A stretch of DNA of 43,582 nt from Candidatus Anammoxibacter sp. (GTDB lineage Bacteria > Planctomycetota > Brocadiia > Brocadiales > Anammoxibacteraceae): assembly GCA_021777105.1 (NCBI GenBank), contig JAIQZQ010000021.1, forward strand, positions 1 through 43,582. Direction: 5' to 3'. The first letter of the stretch is position 1. Each line of letters starts with the position of its first letter. Of this stretch, positions 43,207 through 43,582 are shown piece by piece. Made by a program: the position numbers and the translations under genes. The notes beneath the pieces were generated by a model, which saw nothing but the letters and a program-made list of their open reading frames with translations, had not been told where the DNA came from and searched no databases.

Positions 43207-43582
43207 ACCACAGATTTCACGGATATAAGAGCAAAGGCGTATTAACCACTAATCTTCACAAATCTTCACTAATTTAAAAGCCAATGCGAAAAGCAACCAC
43301 AGATTACACAGATTGCACAGATTAAAAGCAACCATAGATTGCACAGATATAAGAGCAAAGGCGTATTAACCACTAATCTTCACTAATCTTCACTAATTTA
43401 AAAGCCAATGCGAAAAGCAACCACAGATTACACAGATTGCACAGATTAAAAGCAACCAAAGATTGCACAGATATAAGAGCAAAGGCGTATTAACCACTAA
43501 TCTTCACTAATCTTCACTAATTTAAAAGCCAATGCGAAAAGCAACCACAGATTACACAGATTGCACAGATTAAAAGCAACCA
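43207..43582. repeat. Tandem array of ~124-bp compound units
   Basis: The landmark GCAAAGGCGT starts at 43231, 43355 and 43479 (period 124). Each unit combines ACAGATTGCACAGATT, the CTAATCTTCA pair and TTTAAAAGCCAATGCG. A related single unit lies at 39131-39200. The array is cut by the window end. Confidence 0.85.

Larger units (their letters stand above)
42763..43582. other. Gene-free repeat arrays running off the window end
   Basis: After the tail-collar ribosome binding site there is a TTTGTAATT-type run (42841-42895), then tandem arrays of 50/51 bp and 124 bp. No coding sequence; the open frames here are products of the repeats. Confidence 0.65.

Noticed and set aside
42903..43582. Regular repeats resembling a CRISPR array
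   Set aside because: Spacers are not unique; the whole 51-bp or 124-bp unit repeats, repeats are not separated by variable sequence, and no cas genes are present.

Overview
This is an AT-rich window from a bacterium with a diderm (Gram-negative-like) cell plan. Several products carry Sec signal peptides, one carries a lipobox, and the set includes a CHASE-domain sensor kinase, CheA/CheX chemosensory proteins and a DUF4912 - GH57 branching enzyme - GT2 trio. That gene mix, together with very many dispersed intergenic repeat families, suits an uncultured environmental lineage such as Omnitrophota, Desulfobacterota or Planctomycetota-like bacteria. I cannot place it to phylum from sequence alone. 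I see no rRNA, tRNA, CRISPR array or intact insertion sequence.

Layout. 0.1-5.2 kb: a minus-strand operon of four signalling genes (single receiver, CheX-type protein, receiver with a C-terminal Cys module, and a CheA hybrid kinase with two near-identical Hpt domains). 5.2-6.0 kb: an apparent nested repeat insertion. 6.0-8.5 kb: a CHASE sensor kinase and NarL-type regulator that overlap by 4 nt. 8.8-11.5 kb: an HDOD-histidine kinase-receiver fusion on the plus strand. 11.7-13.5 kb: a metallophosphoesterase and an unrecognised 206-aa protein. 13.8-18.0 kb: a 1418-aa exported protein with calcium-binding-type repeats and a carboxypeptidase-regulatory-like domain. 18.6-20.5 kb: a PIN toxin/antitoxin pair and an Rpn-type PD-(D/E)XK nuclease. 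20.6-22.3 kb: an exported HExxHxxGxxH metalloprotease.

22.3-31.1 kb is a sparse, very AT-rich stretch. It holds a lipoprotein, a 472-aa protein, a trypsin-like serine peptidase, a small acidic protein and a helical/membrane protein pair. The lipoprotein and 472-aa genes are each preceded by a copy of a ~350-nt intergenic module. A third, inverted, copy of the second half of this module lies at 39.5 kb. All three copies keep a promoter-like CAGACA-17 bp-TATACT core and a 21-nt hairpin. This module and its gene cluster are the best candidates here for something undescribed.

31.5-35.0 kb: DUF4912, GH57 alpha-glucan branching enzyme and a GT2 glycosyltransferase, probably polysaccharide metabolism. 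35.1-38.2 kb: a coiled-coil PD-(D/E)XK protein and several small orphan genes, interleaved with palindromic elements including a 179-bp near-perfect palindrome flanked by TTA. 38.3-40.3 kb and 42.9-43.6 kb are arrays built from ACAGATT-type units. Between them lie an exported Sel1-repeat protein and an exported tail-collar-domain protein.

Functionally, the first 11.5 kb is signal transduction. The middle is dominated by exported or protease-type proteins with no assigned pathway, and the 31-35 kb block is carbohydrate polymer synthesis. The intergenic DNA carries at least ten dispersed repeat families, often in inverted pairs.
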